Counted from the first letter of the stretch, positions 7,483 to 15,918 are shown. The stretch: 41,542 nucleotides of DNA from Planctomycetaceae bacterium (GCA_021372945.1 JAJFTK010000060.1:1-41542); one strand, 5' to 3'. The notes: generated by a model from the sequence alone, not told the origin. Made by a program: numbers and translations.

Positions 7483-9257
7483 ATCTGATTTTCCTTTGAA
7501 TAAATCCTGCCCAAATAGTTTCGAACGGCTAAACCCAGTATTATAGCCAACCCTATCCCAAGTACAATATCCAACCATCGCCCGTGCCTGCCAAAGAATG
7601 TCACCCGGCTGTCGATCGGAATCGCATCAACAAACCAGCCCGCAACTCCTTGCCGCTCCATCGCTTCTGGCGGCAGCGTGCCCGCCCTGTAACCATCGCG
7701 GATGTGGCCCGTTGGCTCGATCAGGCAGCTAATACCCGTGTTGACGCTCCGCAGGATGCTCACCCGGTTTTCGATCGCACGAAATACGCTGATCGCCGTC
7801 CGCTGCGCCAGTTCCACGCTGGGCAGCACCTTGCCGTCCTTATACCGCACGTACCAGCCGTCATTGCTCAGGTTTACCAGCCAGTCAGCCCGCTTTTGCC
7901 CGGCCTGCACGACGTGCTTGCGTGTCACTGTAGCGTCCGTATCCTCGTAACAGATCAGCACTGCGAAGGCGTACGTCTTGTCGCCGGAGCGCATCGAAAA
8001 AAGCGTGTGTTCCGTTCCCGCCGTCAGGTTGTAATCGTAATCATAAGGAGTCAACCACATGATCGCGCGGTAGATCCATGGGGCCGTCTTGCTGAACGGG
8101 ACATATTCCCCAAACGGCACCAGGTGCATCTTGTCGTATCGCTTTGCCGCCTCCGTCCCATCCGGCTGGTACAGGAATGCCGAATTATACTGGTTCGTGA
8201 CATCATACTCGCCTTGGCGGATCCCCACGTCGGCCCCGGGCGCGCCGAACAGAATATACGCGCGGTCCTTGGCATGCTCCATGATCTGCCGCTGGTACCT
8301 GATCGCCGGCGCATCCGACTCAAGGTAATCGATATATCCCTGATTCATCGGCGCCAGCACCATCGTCTCGGGCCAGGCCACCAGCGCGGCCCCGGCCTTA
8401 ACGCACTGTTCACTGTCCGCGATCAGGTTGTTTAATATCTGCGGCCCGTTGCTGATCTCTTCCTTCACGCTCGTCGGCACATTCGGCTGCACCGAACCTA
8501 ATAGCGGCCCCTCGGTTTCAAGTGTGCGAGATTCAGCTAGACGGCGCCCTCCATAGCTCCATACTAAGACGAGGAGGAAACATGCAATGGATAACCCCGC
8601 CAAATGAACGTATCTGAAAAGCGTTTTCTTACGAAAAGCAAAAACGCTATCAGCAACAAAGCCGTTAATGATAGCGATTAGCGCAGATACCCCCAGCGCC
8701 CCGAAAACATCGCTGATCTGAATAAGCTGCAGATGTGCGTATTGACTGTGTCCCAAAAAATACCACTGAAACCCTGTAAACAAATAACCCTGCCACGCCT
8801 CGGCTCCCACGAAAATCACAGGCGCTGCCACAAACAGCGGCCATCCCTTCCGGCGGACAAACTGCACCGCCAGTGCCAGCAGCGGCCAATAGATCCCAAA
8901 GATCATACTGAAAATGACATATCCGGGTGCCGTTACCTGCCATAGCCAGTAAAGATTGCACAGCCAGTACACTAGCCCCACCATATACGCGGCCACAAGC
9001 AGGGGCCTTGTACGTTGCTCAGGCCCGCACGCCAGCATAAACGGCACCCACGCAATCCACGCCAAAAACGAAAGGTCATGCGGCGCCTGCATCAGCGTCA
9101 AACAGATCGCTGAACAGGCAAATGCTGCCAACGCGGTCCTCTGCTCAAGCAGGAGTTCAAGCTTTAGCTTGTTTTTGACCGCCTTATGTGATGCTCTGGT
9201 TTTTTTCGTTCTCGCTATTTCTTGCCCCAGCTTAAAAATTCCTTCAACTGCTCGCAA
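7479..9257 (-). CDS. lnt: Apolipoprotein N-acyltransferase
   Basis: Lnt adds the third acyl chain to the N-terminal cysteine of lipoproteins at the outer face of the inner membrane. The N-terminal part carries several membrane segments (between residues 43 and 240), followed by a periplasmic nitrilase-type domain. The catalytic Glu-Lys-Cys residues are in place: E297 (W-P-E-T), K376 (Y-D-K-M-H) and C436 (L-I-C-Y-E-D). A final membrane segment lies near 565-582. The frame opens with TTG at 9257, 43 bases inside the upstream methyltransferase gene. No strong ribosome-binding site is visible, so the true start may be further down. The first 40 residues are basic and non-hydrophobic. The stop overlaps the start of the next lipoprotein gene. 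Confidence 0.93.
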   Translation of the reverse strand: MRAVEGIFKLGQEIARTKKTRASHKAVKNKLKLELLLEQRTALAAFACSAICLTLMQAPHDLSFLAWIAWVPFMLACGPEQRTRPLLVAAYMVGLVYWLCNLYWLWQVTAPGYVIFSMIFGIYWPLLALAVQFVRRKGWPLFVAAPVIFVGAEAWQGYLFTGFQWYFLGHSQYAHLQLIQISDVFGALGVSALIAIINGFVADSVFAFRKKTLFRYVHLAGLSIACFLLVLVWSYGGRRLAESRTLETEGPLLGSVQPNVPTSVKEEISNGPQILNNLIADSEQCVKAGAALVAWPETMVLAPMNQGYIDYLESDAPAIRYQRQIMEHAKDRAYILFGAPGADVGIRQGEYDVTNQYNSAFLYQPDGTEAAKRYDKMHLVPFGEYVPFSKTAPWIYRAIMWLTPYDYDYNLTAGTEHTLFSMRSGDKTYAFAVLICYEDTDATVTRKHVVQAGQKRADWLVNLSNDGWYVRYKDGKVLPSVELAQRTAISVFRAIENRVSILRSVNTGISCLIEPTGHIRDGYRAGTLPPEAMERQGVAGWFVDAIPIDSRVTFFGRHGRWLDIVLGIGLAIILGLAVRNYLGRIYSKENQI

Positions 9258-10174
9258 ATGAGCGGCAGTTCATAGTGCCTGCCGTTCTTCATGCGATGTT
9301 CGAATTGCCCCTTAAACAGCCTCAAAAGCTTGTCATCCTCCAGCAGCCTGCCGGCCGAGACACCCATCTCTGCGAACAGCCGTCTGAACTCCAGGCCCTC
9401 TTCAGCGCCCAATTCACCTTTACTGCGCCTGTCCTTCTGAAGTTCGCTCAGTCGTTTTTGGCTGTTCTTCACATAGTTTTCGGAGATATCGATCCCGCAG
9501 TAGTCCCGCCCAAGCTGGACCGCCGCCGCCGCGGTCGTGCCCGACCCGCTGAATGGGTCCAGCACTAGTTCCCCCGGCTGCGAACTGACCGCGATGATCC
9601 GCGCCAGCAGCAGTTCCGGCATCTGGCACGGGTGCCAGCCTTGTCTTTCCTTGAATGTCCCGCAGACCCGCGAATATGTGTTCCACACGTCGTCGGGCAT
9701 CTTGCCCGTGGCATTGGCTCGCTTATCGTTATACAGTAACTGCCGATCCGAAGGCAGCCTGATCTTCCAATCGTTAAAGGTAAACTGCTCCTCGTCTTTG
9801 ATAAAGTAAAAGATATGCGCGTGGGACCGGGCGAACTTTGTCTTGGTCTGCTGCCCGAAGGTGTAGTGCCAGATGACCCAGTTTCGCAGATGCAGCCCCA
9901 ACTCATCCCCGATCAGCCGGATATGTGCCGCGTACTCATCCCCGATCGCGATATAGAACGACCCGTGCGGCTTAAGCACATGAACGCATGCCGCCATCCA
10001 GTCCCGGCTCCAATGCAGGTACTTGTCCTTCTTCAGCATGTCTTCATACTGGTCATACTGATACCCGATATTGAACGGCGGGTCCGCGAACACCAGGTCC
10101 GCAAAAGGTTCGTTGGCCCCGTTCAGCAGGTCTATACAGTCTCCGCAGAGGATCTCATTCCGGTAGGTTTTCAT
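9215..10174 (-). CDS. Solitary DNA methyltransferase, beta-class (N6-adenine or N4-cytosine)
   Basis: The enzyme would transfer a methyl group from S-adenosylmethionine to an exocyclic amino group in DNA. The catalytic motif D31-P-P-F34 comes before the cofactor motif D206-P-F-S-G-S-G-T-T, the order of the beta class. A target-recognition region with Y-T-F-G-Q-Q-T-K-T-K lies between them. A C-terminal extension of about 70 residues follows the cofactor motif. No restriction endonuclease is encoded nearby, and the gene is the first of a unit with lnt, so it is probably an orphan methylase with a housekeeping or regulatory role. The recognition sequence cannot be told from the sequence. The start ATG lies 6 bases after a good -10 box and lacks a normal ribosome-binding site. 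Confidence 0.9.
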   Translation of the reverse strand: MKTYRNEILCGDCIDLLNGANEPFADLVFADPPFNIGYQYDQYEDMLKKDKYLHWSRDWMAACVHVLKPHGSFYIAIGDEYAAHIRLIGDELGLHLRNWVIWHYTFGQQTKTKFARSHAHIFYFIKDEEQFTFNDWKIRLPSDRQLLYNDKRANATGKMPDDVWNTYSRVCGTFKERQGWHPCQMPELLLARIIAVSSQPGELVLDPFSGSGTTAAAAVQLGRDYCGIDISENYVKNSQKRLSELQKDRRSKGELGAEEGLEFRRLFAEMGVSAGRLLEDDKLLRLFKGQFEHRMKNGRHYELPLICEQLKEFLSWGKK

Positions 10175-10180
10175 GCCCCT

Positions 10181-10208
10181 ATCATAGCCCGCCGCAACGC
10201 GATTTCAA
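10181..10208 (-). promoter_or_regulatory. Promoter of the methyltransferase gene, placed for a leaderless transcript
   Basis: On the minus strand TTGAAA (10208-10203), a 16-base spacer and TATGAT (10186-10181) form a strong sigma70-like promoter. Only 6 bases separate the -10 box from the ATG at 10174, so transcription would start at or next to the A of the start codon. Confidence 0.62.
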
Positions 10209-10335
10209 GCAAATTGCATACCGCCTCATTGTTGCTTGAATAATGGGATCCGGCTTAAAAATCCTGTGAATCCCGTAAATCGTGGCGAAAAAAAAGGTGC
10301 GCAATGCGACTCGATAGTCCAGTACGGATGAGATT

Positions 10336-10938
10336 TTACTCTCTATTGATCGTCCTAAAGGTGATTTGGCTGGTCAATACCTTGCCGGTCACCAGCTCGG
10401 TAAAGACAGCTCGAACCGTCAGGTCCGTACCGGTTGGCGGTATCTTGTTCAGCGGTATTTCGATACGGTAATATTGATTGAAAATGGTCCCGCCCCAGAG
10501 TTTCTGCAATTCGGCGGGCTCGATCGTCCATGTGCCGATCTTGCTTTCGGCCGCTGCCCCAAGATCCCACAATTCGACCGCGCAGCGTCCGGGAGCCTTG
10601 ACAAAATCCTGCTGGGCGTCCATCGTCTGAAGGTAAACCACCAGCGTATCCGGCTTACCGTCTCCGTTTCTATCATACAGCCCCGTCATTCGGTGCAGCT
10701 TGATTTCACTGGCCGTATCCAGTTCCGACAGCCTGACATTCGGATCAAGTCTCGACAGCGTCTTGACCTGCTGGCTCAATTGCTCGTTCTCCTTCTCCAG
10801 GCTCTGCACCCGCAGCGAAAGCTCCGTGTTCTTCTGCTGGGCCTCTCGCAGATTGTCCCAAGGCGTGCGGCTGGGTTGACGGCAGCCCATCAGCGCCGCC
10901 GTAAGCACTGCCGCAACAATGAACACCCATGTTCTCAT
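10336..10938 (-). CDS. Lipoprotein of unknown function with a short coiled coil
   Basis: The 200-residue product has a lipoprotein signal peptide with the lipobox L-M-G-C (Cys19). A heptad-rich helix at about residues 32-62 follows, then a beta-rich domain that includes D-R-N-G-D-G-K-P-D, a calcium-binding-loop-like motif of the dockerin/EF-hand kind. The rest shows no family I recognise. The gene lies directly behind the clpP pair on the same strand, but an intrinsic terminator stands only 17 bases before its start codon. It is therefore made either by readthrough or from a promoter hidden within the terminator. GGGAG at about 10 bases from the ATG could serve as ribosome-binding site. Confidence 0.8.
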   Translation of the reverse strand: MRTWVFIVAAVLTAALMGCRQPSRTPWDNLREAQQKNTELSLRVQSLEKENEQLSQQVKTLSRLDPNVRLSELDTASEIKLHRMTGLYDRNGDGKPDTLVVYLQTMDAQQDFVKAPGRCAVELWDLGAAAESKIGTWTIEPAELQKLWGGTIFNQYYRIEIPLNKIPPTGTDLTVRAVFTELVTGKVLTSQITFRTINRE

Positions 10939-10954
10939 CCCAGTGTTCTCCCGG

Positions 10955-10991
10955 AAAAAAAGCCTGCGTTTTTTACGACGTCAGGCTTTTT
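10955..10991 (-). terminator. Intrinsic terminator behind clpP, just before the lipoprotein gene
   Basis: AAAAAGCCTG (10957-10966) and CAGGCTTTTT (10982-10991) form a perfect 10-base stem with a 15-base loop. Read on the minus strand the stem ends in a run of seven T. It lies right after the clpP stop codon (10996) and could also work on the plus strand. Confidence 0.88.
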
Positions 10992-10995
10992 GAGC

Positions 10996-11622
10996 TTAAT
11001 CCTTATCCTTGCTCGCGACGTGCGGCGCCTTCTTGAGCACCTTATCCGCCAGGCCGTACGCGATCGCCTCGTCTGCCTCCAGCCACAAATTCCGGTCGCA
11101 ATCCTTCTCGATCTTGGCCGCCTCTTTGCCCGTATGCAGGCTGAATATCTCGTACAGCCGCGACCGCAGCCGCAAGATCTCCCGTGCCTCGATCTCGATG
11201 TCCGTCGCCGCACCCTGCATCACGCCCGAGATCAGCGGCTGGTGCAGCAGCACCCGGCTGTTGGGCAGCATGTACCGCTTGCCCGCCTTGCCTCCGGCGA
11301 ACAGCACCGCCCCCATGCTCGCCGCCTGCCCCACGCAGTACGTTGCCACGTCGCAATGCAGAAACTGCATCGTGTCATAGATCGCCAGGCCCGACGTGAT
11401 CACGCCGCCCGGCGAGTTAATGTAAAAGTTGATGTCCGCTTCCGCGTTCTCGTTGCTCAGGAACAGCATCTGCGCGATGATCAAATTCGCCTCATCGTCA
11501 TCGACCTGCCCGCCCAGAAACACGATGCGGTCCTTCAGCAGCCGCGAGTAAATATCGTACGCCCGCTCGCCGCGGCCGGTCTGTTCGATCACGATCGGGA
11601 CTAACGTATTATTCAATGCCAT
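10996..11622 (-). CDS. clpP: ClpP-family serine protease subunit with a Ser-His-Asn triad
   Basis: ClpP subunits form a barrel-shaped protease fed by ClpX or ClpA unfoldases in the cytoplasm. The start at ATG 11622 is chosen because AAGGAAG lies 5 bases upstream; a start 11 codons earlier is less likely. The product has 208 residues, the normal length. The nucleophile is S102 (A-A-S-M-G) and the base H127 (L-L-H-Q-P). In an ungapped match to the E-R-D-R-F-L segment of E. coli ClpP, the catalytic Asp position is Asn178 (D-R-N-L-W-L). The neighbouring paralogue keeps the Asp. Such an Asn variant is known in Listeria ClpP1, where activity depends on the partner subunit. It is second in a two-gene unit. 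Confidence 0.93.
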   Translation of the reverse strand: MALNNTLVPIVIEQTGRGERAYDIYSRLLKDRIVFLGGQVDDDEANLIIAQMLFLSNENAEADINFYINSPGGVITSGLAIYDTMQFLHCDVATYCVGQAASMGAVLFAGGKAGKRYMLPNSRVLLHQPLISGVMQGAATDIEIEAREILRLRSRLYEIFSLHTGKEAAKIEKDCDRNLWLEADEAIAYGLADKVLKKAPHVASKDKD

Positions 11623-11721
11623 TATCGCTTCCTTATCTATAGTGTTCTTATTCAAAAACTTCCATTCGAGCGCCGCAGTTGATGGCTATCGTAGTCTCGA
11701 CTGAGCATGCCGCTTTTACCA

Positions 11722-12372
11722 CTAGCGCGGTTTCTCTTCCGGTTTCTTGATTTCCGTTTCCTGCAGCACCTCGTCGATCAACCCGTACTTCAGCGCCTCT
11801 TCGGCCGTCATGTACTTGTCGCGCTCCGTTTCTTCGGCAATCTTGTCCGGCGTCAGCCCCGTGTGCTTGCTCAGGATCTCATTGATCGTCCGCTTGGCCC
11901 GCAAGATCTCCTCCGCCTGGATGCGGATGTCCTCGGCCTGTCCGGTCACACCGCCCCAGGGCTGGTGCAGCATCACCTTCGCGTGCGGCAGGGCGTGCCG
12001 ACGGCCCTTCGTGCCCGCCGCCAAAATGATCGCGCCGCCCGATTGCGCCCGGCCGATGCAATACGTCGCCACCGGCGAGTTGATGAACCGCATCGTGTCA
12101 TAGATCGCCATCGTATCATCCACACTGCCGCCCGGCGAATTGATATACAGGCTGATCTCCACCCCGCGCTTCAAATTGTCCAGGTACAGCAGCTTCATGA
12201 TCACTTCCGTCGCCATCCGGTAGTTGATCTCGCCGATCATGAAGACGATCCGGTTCTCCAGCAGCAGGTCATCCAGCGTCATCTCGCGCATCCGCTGGTA
12301 GGGTACCTGCAGCTTCGGTTCCAATTCCGGCCGGCTATTATCGTATGCATTCAAATGATTTGGATAATCCAT
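11722..12372 (-). CDS. clpP: ClpP-family serine protease subunit with a complete Ser-His-Asp triad
   Basis: The 216-residue product is a second ClpP paralogue. All three catalytic residues are present: S111 (R-A-Q-S-G-G), H136 (M-L-H-Q-P) and D185 (E-R-D-K-Y). It has an N-terminal extension of about 30 residues before the conserved core and a charged C-terminal tail ending K-P-E-E-K-P-R. The ATG at 12372 is preceded by AAGGAAG. The second clpP gene follows 99 bases later on the same strand, so the two products may assemble into a mixed particle. The usual neighbours tig and clpX are not here. Confidence 0.94.
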   Translation of the reverse strand: MDYPNHLNAYDNSRPELEPKLQVPYQRMREMTLDDLLLENRIVFMIGEINYRMATEVIMKLLYLDNLKRGVEISLYINSPGGSVDDTMAIYDTMRFINSPVATYCIGRAQSGGAIILAAGTKGRRHALPHAKVMLHQPWGGVTGQAEDIRIQAEEILRAKRTINEILSKHTGLTPDKIAEETERDKYMTAEEALKYGLIDEVLQETEIKKPEEKPR

Positions 12373-12384
12373 CGTTCTTCCTTA

Positions 12385-12419
12385 TTATTCATTCGTCATT
12401 GTTCATTAATCATTGCTAT
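12385..12419. repeat. Heptamer array in front of the clpP pair
   Basis: The plus-strand units TTATTCA, TTCGTCA, TTGTTCA, TTAATCA and TTGCTAT follow each other with exact 7-base spacing (12385-12419). The first four fit TTNNTCA. On the coding strand the array lies just upstream of the ribosome-binding site of the first clpP gene. Confidence 0.75.
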
Positions 12420-12464
12420 TAAGGCATTTTAATGTCGCTATATCGGCAAGCCTTTCCCACTTGT

Positions 12465-12659
12465 TTACCGCTTTATTCCCCCTTTTTCAATAAGTTTTCC
12501 CTTTATTTCCCCCACAACGGCTTTTGCAAAACAATCAAATTGCTTTAGTACTGCCCGTGAAGTCGCATTGTTCAAACCAACTTCATCCGTTACGAAAGGC
12601 CTTTTGCCGTCGTGAATTGCAGTTCTTGCTGATTGCATCGCTCTCTTGGGTGGACTCAT
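12465..12659 (-). CDS. Small ORF or gene remnant, faintly HU-like
   Basis: Between the clpP pair and the quinoprotein gene (12420-12721) the only open frame of note gives 64 residues from ATG 12659. The second half (V-T-D-E-V-G-L-N-N-A-T and F-A-K-A-V-V-G-E-I-K) recalls the first helices of HU-type DNA-binding proteins, where a T/S-x-x-V-G-L stretch precedes a helix and an E-x-L-x-x-G turn. It stops where the beta arm of HU should begin, so it would be a truncated relic if related. There is no clear ribosome-binding site. It may be chance. Confidence 0.22.
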   Translation of the reverse strand: MSPPKRAMQSARTAIHDGKRPFVTDEVGLNNATSRAVLKQFDCFAKAVVGEIKGKLIEKGGIKR

Positions 12660-12721
12660 ATGGAACGAGTGTAAACAAATAAGCAAAACCTGACAGCAAG
12701 TGCAAAAGAAAGGCATCCATT

Positions 12722-14314
12722 ATGACCCACAAGAACATCGCGTTCATTCTTATGACCATTTCAACAGCGGCATTGTTTTCTCCGACAGCGGCCCAAGACA
12801 GTTCGCCGGCTGGCGCCGATTGGCTTATGTTCAATGGCACCTACAGTGCCGACAGGTATTCGCCCCTAAAACAGATCACAACCCAGAACGTCAACTCCAT
12901 CGAGCAGGTCGGGTTTTGTCAACTGCCCGAGACAACTTCGTTCCAGTCCGGCCCGGTCGTTGTGGATAACAAACTGTTCGTGACCACCGCGACGGCCACC
13001 TATGCCCTCGATGCCAAAACCGCGAAACTGCTCTGGACGCAGAAGTATGAACCCAAAAGTATGGGCATCGGAACCCCCGTTCGCGGCGTTGCCTATGCCG
13101 ATGGAAAACTTTATCGCGGCACGCCCGATGCACATCTGCTTGCCCTGGATGCCAATACCGGCAAGGTTTTATGGGACGTCGAAGGGGCCAACGCACAGGT
13201 CGGCGAGTATTACACCGCCGCCCCGATCGTTTGGCAGGGCAGCATATTCATCGGTACCTCCGGCAGCGATGTTGGCGCGATTGGCCGGATGAGGGCCTTC
13301 AGTACCAAGGATGGTCAAAGGCTCTGGAACTTCGATATCGTCCCTTCCGAAGGTCAGGGCGCCGACTCATGGCCCTCAGATCCTGCCAAACACCGGGCTG
13401 GCGGGGGAATGTATTCTTCCTTCGCCCTCGACACCGAAACGGGCACTTTGTATGTGCCGACGGGTAATCCCGGCCCCGACTTTGCCCCCGATTACCGCGC
13501 CGGCGATAACCTTTTTACCTGTTCCGTTATCATGCTCGACGCCAAAACAGGCAAACTCCTCGGCTATCATCAATTCGTTCCCAATGACTTTCACGACTGG
13601 GACATTGCTGCAAGCCCGATTCTCTTCACCTCCAAAGCCGGCCGCAAAATGGTCGCCGTCGGCGGCAAAAACGGTTATCTCTATGGCCTCGACCGCCGGC
13701 TCAGCGAAGTCCTCTGGCAAACTCCCGTGACCACCATCAGCAACGCCGAAGCGCCCCTGACTCCCGAAGGAACGCGTTTCCTGCCCGGCACACAGGGCGG
13801 CGTCAACTGGAACGGTCCGGCGTACTCGCCTCTGACCAATGGCCTTTATGTGAATACCAGGGATTGGGGGACTACCGTCAAAATGGGAGGCCCGGAAGAA
13901 CTGCAGTACACCCCGGGCAAAAACTTCCTTGGTTCGTCAAACGAGTATGGAGAAGATGACCCCGCCTCGGAGCAATCCGGCTGGCTGACGGCGGCAGACG
14001 CCGACGATGGACGCGTCCTGTGGAAGTATCACGCCGCTAAACCCCTTACGGCTGCCGTAACCCCGACCGCCGGCGGACTGGTCTTCACGGGTGATCTGGA
14101 GGGCAACATGTTGGCCTTTGATGCAAAAACCGGCGATATCCTTGCTAAAAAACAAACGTCCGGCCCCATTGGCGGAGGCATCGTTACCTATCTGATCGAT
14201 GGAAAACAGTATGTCGCAGTGGCTGCCGGCATGAAAAACGGCTTGATGAAAGTCAGCAGCGGACCGGCCGCCGTCGTTCTCTATTCGCTGCCCGAACAGA
14301 AAACGGCCCCTTAA
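12722..14314 (+). CDS. PQQ-binding beta-propeller quinoprotein, alcohol-dehydrogenase-like
   Basis: The 530-residue product starts with a Sec signal peptide (cleavage probably after T-A-A-Q near residue 25) and is built of repeated propeller-blade motifs of the type A-x-D-x-x-x-G-x-x-x-W. Examples are A-L-D-A-K-T-A-K-L-L-W, A-L-D-A-N-T-G-K-V-L-W and A-A-D-A-D-D-G-R-V-L-W. The segment D-W-D-I-A-A-S-P near two-thirds of the chain matches the region of the catalytic Asp in methanol and ethanol dehydrogenases. The adjacent Cys-Cys pair that forms the disulfide over PQQ in those enzymes is absent, and there is no haem domain. The substrate therefore cannot be named. No PQQ synthesis genes are near. 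It begins the plus-strand group 12722-15949. Confidence 0.85.
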   Translation: MTHKNIAFILMTISTAALFSPTAAQDSSPAGADWLMFNGTYSADRYSPLKQITTQNVNSIEQVGFCQLPETTSFQSGPVVVDNKLFVTTATATYALDAKTAKLLWTQKYEPKSMGIGTPVRGVAYADGKLYRGTPDAHLLALDANTGKVLWDVEGANAQVGEYYTAAPIVWQGSIFIGTSGSDVGAIGRMRAFSTKDGQRLWNFDIVPSEGQGADSWPSDPAKHRAGGGMYSSFALDTETGTLYVPTGNPGPDFAPDYRAGDNLFTCSVIMLDAKTGKLLGYHQFVPNDFHDWDIAASPILFTSKAGRKMVAVGGKNGYLYGLDRRLSEVLWQTPVTTISNAEAPLTPEGTRFLPGTQGGVNWNGPAYSPLTNGLYVNTRDWGTTVKMGGPEELQYTPGKNFLGSSNEYGEDDPASEQSGWLTAADADDGRVLWKYHAAKPLTAAVTPTAGGLVFTGDLEGNMLAFDAKTGDILAKKQTSGPIGGGIVTYLIDGKQYVAVAAGMKNGLMKVSSGPAAVVLYSLPEQKTAP

Positions 14315-14343
14315 GCACACAGGTGCTCTTGATGTGACTGAGG

Positions 14344-15072
14344 TTGTTACCGCAAACGCGCAAAACTCGTTCCGCCAGCGCCGCCTTTACGCTGGTTGAG
14401 TTGCTCATTGTCATCGCGGTTATCACGATGCTTTTAGCAATGCTCGCGCCTGCCCTCAATCGTGCGCGCCAGTCCGCTCAGGCCTCTCTTTGCGCCGGCA
14501 ATCTCCATCAGGTTGGACTGGCGTGCCAGGCGTATGCCAATGAGCACAATAACTTCATTCCGCCATTCTACAGCGGCGGCCTGCACTATCGATGGCCAAA
14601 CCAATCCTATGTGGCTTATAACAAAAAGCCGGTAGGACCCGGTCCATGGAATCTGGCGTTTCTGTACGAGAGCCGCTACATCGATCTGCCGCGAGTCTTC
14701 TATTGTCCCTCACAGGGCCATCCCGATCATCTTTATGAAAGCTATCCCGAGCCGTGGGGTTCGGCCGCTCCGGTCGGCAAATTGTATGTCTTTGTGTCCT
14801 ATGCGTACAATCCGTACCGCAATCCCGCCGACGAGCATAATCTCTACAAAACCCTCTCGGCGATGCCTGCCCGAAAGATTCTCGCCATGGATATTCCGGT
14901 GGGCTGGTCCACCGCCCACATGCGCGGTCCCGACTGGAACTGGAACATTCTCTATCGCGACCAGCATATCCAATATCGCGCGGATGAAACCGCTTCGGCG
15001 TACATCCGCTCCGACCCGACCCTGACAGCCGACTGGGCGGTTTTCGGCCCTCTCATAAAAACTTTGGAATAG
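14344..15072 (+). CDS. Prepilin-like protein with type IV N-terminal methylation motif
   Basis: The 242-residue product has a short basic leader and then A-F-T-L-V-E-L-L-I-V-I, the hydrophobic helix of type IV pilin-like proteins, with Glu at position 5 of the mature form. The residue before the expected cut is Ala (A-A-F-T) instead of the usual Gly. Behind the helix comes N-L-H-Q-V-G-L-A-C-Q-A-Y-A-N-E-H, the pattern of the large DUF1559-type family that is greatly expanded in planctomycetes. The frame probably opens with TTG 14344, 30 bases after the quinoprotein stop; CTG 14338 is also possible and no good ribosome-binding site helps the choice. It is likely secreted or built into a surface structure; its role is unknown. 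Confidence 0.8.
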   Translation: MLPQTRKTRSASAAFTLVELLIVIAVITMLLAMLAPALNRARQSAQASLCAGNLHQVGLACQAYANEHNNFIPPFYSGGLHYRWPNQSYVAYNKKPVGPGPWNLAFLYESRYIDLPRVFYCPSQGHPDHLYESYPEPWGSAAPVGKLYVFVSYAYNPYRNPADEHNLYKTLSAMPARKILAMDIPVGWSTAHMRGPDWNWNILYRDQHIQYRADETASAYIRSDPTLTADWAVFGPLIKTLE

Positions 15073-15192
15073 CCAACGCCGCATACCGATGCGTTAGTAC
15101 TTGCTTGCTTATATACTTGCGGTTAAAGACTTCTTCCCAACTTTGCCGACATTACCAATTCGTGCAGTTGCACCAATATGGAAAGGACTCCA

Positions 15193-15918
15193 ATGCATCA
15201 GAACACACTGAAAATATCGCTGGCCTCGCTGATCCTGGCCCTGGGCCTGATCGGCTCCTCCTACATGCTCTCCCGTTTCTATCTTAGGCTCGAAAAGGAA
15301 AAGGTGATCACCGTCAAGGGCTCGGCCCAGAAGCGCCTCATCTCCGACAAGGCCGCCTTTACCGCCGAGATCTCCGTCCAGGGCGCCTCCGTCAGCCAGG
15401 CCTACAAAACCCTTCAAACCAACACCGCCCAACTGGCCCCGCTCATCCTCTCCGACCGCGCGATCCTCGTCACCTCCGAGAACGTTGTCCTGGACAAGGT
15501 ATACCAGAAAAACGAGCAGGGCGAGCCCACCAATACGATCGATTACTACGTCCTCTCCCAGCGGTTCCGCATCAGCTCCAATGACGTCAAAACCATCCAG
15601 GCCCTCTCCCAGGAGATCAGCCAGCTCCTGGCCAAAGGCATCCAGATCGTCATCTACGGCCCGGAATACTATATTTCCGAGCTTGCCGGCATCAAGATGG
15701 ACCTGCTCGCCGCCGCCACCAACGACGGCAGTACGCGCGCCCAGGTCATCGCCGCCAATTCCGGCGGCAAGATCGGACGCCTCGTCGAGGCCCAGCAGGG
15801 CATCTTCCAGATCACCACTCCCGACTCCACGGACGTGGCCGACTACGGCGTCTATGACACCTCCACCATCGAAAAGGACATCAAGGCCGTCGTCACCCTC
15901 AAATACCTCATCGAATAG
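15193..15918 (+). CDS. SIMPL domain protein (DUF541)
   Basis: The 241-residue product has an N-terminal membrane or uncleaved signal segment (about residues 8-27) followed by a SIMPL domain. It begins V-I-T-V-K-G-S-A, the typical V-x-G-x-A-x-x-x-V opening of the family, and ends in a beta strand V-V-T-L-K-Y-L. The domain forms periplasmic or membrane-attached oligomers, and its molecular role is mostly unknown. ATG 15193 is chosen over ATG 15178 because GGAAAGGA lies 5 bases upstream of it. A terminator closes the unit 9 bases after the stop. Confidence 0.88.
   Translation: MHQNTLKISLASLILALGLIGSSYMLSRFYLRLEKEKVITVKGSAQKRLISDKAAFTAEISVQGASVSQAYKTLQTNTAQLAPLILSDRAILVTSENVVLDKVYQKNEQGEPTNTIDYYVLSQRFRISSNDVKTIQALSQEISQLLAKGIQIVIYGPEYYISELAGIKMDLLAAATNDGSTRAQVIAANSGGKIGRLVEAQQGIFQITTPDSTDVADYGVYDTSTIEKDIKAVVTLKYLIE

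Noticed and set aside
10366..11604. Plus-strand frame of 412 codons antisense to the lipoprotein and clpP
   Set aside because: It crosses a strong terminator and two recognisable genes on the other strand.
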